Source: Defluviitaleaceae bacterium (GTDB lineage Bacteria > Bacillota > Clostridia > Lachnospirales > WQUN01). From it: a DNA stretch of 13,406 bases. Each line of letters begins with the position of its first letter. Positions within the stretch are counted from its first letter, which is position 1. Shown piece after piece: positions 12,430-13,406 of the stretch. The translations under genes were made by a program, and so were the position numbers. The DNA is taken from assembly GCA_009783395.1 (NCBI GenBank), contig WRHA01000357.1:1-13406 (forward strand), read 5' to 3'. The notes below the pieces were generated by a model. It was not told the origin of the DNA, ran no database searches, and was given only the letters and a program-made list of their open reading frames with translations.

Positions 12430-13406
12430 ATGATTGAAAAATTCAAAATCCCTGAGCATGTGTTTTGCCTGCTTGTTGGCGGGGTATATTTGTATGCGGT
12501 TTTGCGGGCGATACTCGGCGCGACATTTATACAGACTTATGGGACAGAGTTGTATTTGATTGGGTTTTTTGCGATTCTTTTCATGATGATTGTGCTTTTT
12601 AATTACATAACGCGGATTGTTTTCGCGCTTTTGCTTTTGACAAGCGGATTTTTGGGGCTTGCGACGTGGGAGATTTTTTACGAGCAGCAAGAGCATTTTT
12701 ACGAAGTATTTTTAATGGTCACGGGGCAAATCCCGTATCGGCCGCATTTGGGGCCGACCGTCGTTTGGATTTTGGCGATTCTTTTAGCGTTCGCGCTTGT
12801 TGTCTTTATGGTACATTGCTTTAATTTTTATGTGCTTGCAATCGGGGGCGTTGCGGCGTTTTTGTTTACATGGATACCCGGATTTTCGCGTGATGAAGGC
12901 GCGTTTTTGCTTTTCTTCGTTGCGTTTTGTTTGTTGCTGCTTAAAAATGCAAACAAGTCTGTTTCGGCAGTTTTTGCCGCCGCGCCGATTTGCGTCGCGG
13001 TTATTTTATTTGCGCAATCGGTAGTGCCTGCGGAATCTTCTCTTTATGAGCGACGGCATATCGGCGACACCCGACGCGTCAACGATTTTTTTTACGAGCT
13101 GTTTAACCCTGCGCATTTTTCGTTTCAAACAACGGGATTTTCCGGGCCGGGCGGGCGGCTCGGCGGACCGGTTACGCCAAACGATCGTTATGTAATGACG
13201 GTTGTTGCGCCGGGTCGAACGTATTTGGCGGGCGCGATAAGCAACGAGTACACCGGTACGCGCTGGCTTCGCTCGCTTGGAGCCGATGATATTTACACAC
13301 ACGGGATTGAGCCGTCGTGGTTTGAGATGCTTGAAACTACCGCCGCGCTTATTCGCGGCGCGACGCACTCGGACTCCCGCGATATTATTCATGCGGTTCA
13401 TTTGGG
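12430..13406 (+). CDS. TgpA-like transglutaminase-family membrane protein, N-terminal part (runs off right edge)
   Basis: At least 325 residues are present, open to the right edge. The first 200 residues hold about six or seven hydrophobic segments (roughly 10-33, 40-58, 61-79, 110-130, 132-150, 154-168 and 177-196). An extracytoplasmic region follows, containing GGRLGGPVTPNDRYVMTVV and YLAGAISNEYTGTRWL. This resembles the beginning of the soluble region of TgpA/DUF3488-type proteins, where a membrane bundle precedes a transglutaminase-like domain. The catalytic Cys-His-Asp domain would lie beyond the window, so the assignment rests on the membrane layout and this linker motif. The ATG at 12430 has GGGG eight bases upstream; in-frame GTG (12421) and TTG (12424) starts are also possible. 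It begins 40 bases after radC with no terminator between, so it may be co-transcribed. Such genes often neighbour MoxR ATPase and DUF58 genes, which are not visible here. Confidence 0.65.
   Translation, partial: MIEKFKIPEHVFCLLVGGVYLYAVLRAILGATFIQTYGTELYLIGFFAILFMMIVLFNYITRIVFALLLLTSGFLGLATWEIFYEQQEHFYEVFLMVTGQIPYRPHLGPTVVWILAILLAFALVVFMVHCFNFYVLAIGGVAAFLFTWIPGFSRDEGAFLLFFVAFCLLLLKNANKSVSAVFAAAPICVAVILFAQSVVPAESSLYERRHIGDTRRVNDFFYELFNPAHFSFQTTGFSGPGGRLGGPVTPNDRYVMTVVAPGRTYLAGAISNEYTGTRWLRSLGADDIYTHGIEPSWFEMLETTAALIRGATHSDSRDIIHAVHL

Overview
The window looks like chromosomal DNA from an endospore-forming member of the Clostridia/Firmicutes. The strongest reasons are the adjacent dipicolinate synthase genes dpaA and dpaB (spoVFA/spoVFB), strong AAAGGAG/GGAGG ribosome binding sites, sigma-A type promoters of TTGACA-17-TAAAAT form, and U-tract terminators. 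G+C is near 50% by eye. No rRNA, tRNA, CRISPR array, transposase or phage gene is visible.

Layout, left to right. (1) The 5' part of dapA (minus strand, runs off the left edge) is divergent from a Gfo/Idh/MocA oxidoreductase (plus). (2) A more A+T-rich minus-strand gene encodes an ATPase_2/DUF234 protein with a PD-(D/E)XK-like C-terminus. It lies between a 15-bp palindrome and a strong terminator hairpin. (3) A sugar phosphate isomerase/epimerase-like TIM barrel (plus) has its own clear promoter, followed by a small YtxH-like membrane protein (minus). (4) rnr (RNase R) abuts an archaeal-type phosphoglycerate mutase-like gene that could instead be the proposed alternative homoserine kinase. 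(5) dpaA-dpaB (minus, 4-base overlap) are divergent from a two-lobed P-loop ATPase of the PRK06851-like group. (6) A structured non-coding stretch ends in a terminator. (7) A tandem-domain PPK2 polyphosphate:AMP phosphotransferase overlaps radC by 4 bases, followed by a TgpA-like transglutaminase-family membrane protein that runs off the right edge.

How the genes connect: DapA makes the precursor that DpaA/DpaB oxidise to dipicolinate, the calcium chelator of the spore core, so both ends of that branch lie within about 9 kb. If the phosphoglycerate mutase-like protein is a homoserine kinase, it belongs to the same aspartate-family pathway. The oxidoreductase and isomerase are a familiar sugar or inositol catabolic pairing, here split by the ATPase gene.

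Points most worth a second look: a palindromic repeat translated in frame inside rnr; a G/C skew reversal within rnr, with 5'-to-3' drifts in apgM and radC; two related 15-base operator-like sites 30 bp apart at the polyphosphate gene promoter, one resembling a palindrome in the dpaA/ATPase divergent promoter; two terminators sharing a 19-nt core; and a P-loop protein beside the spore genes whose second lobe has lost its nucleotide-binding loop.
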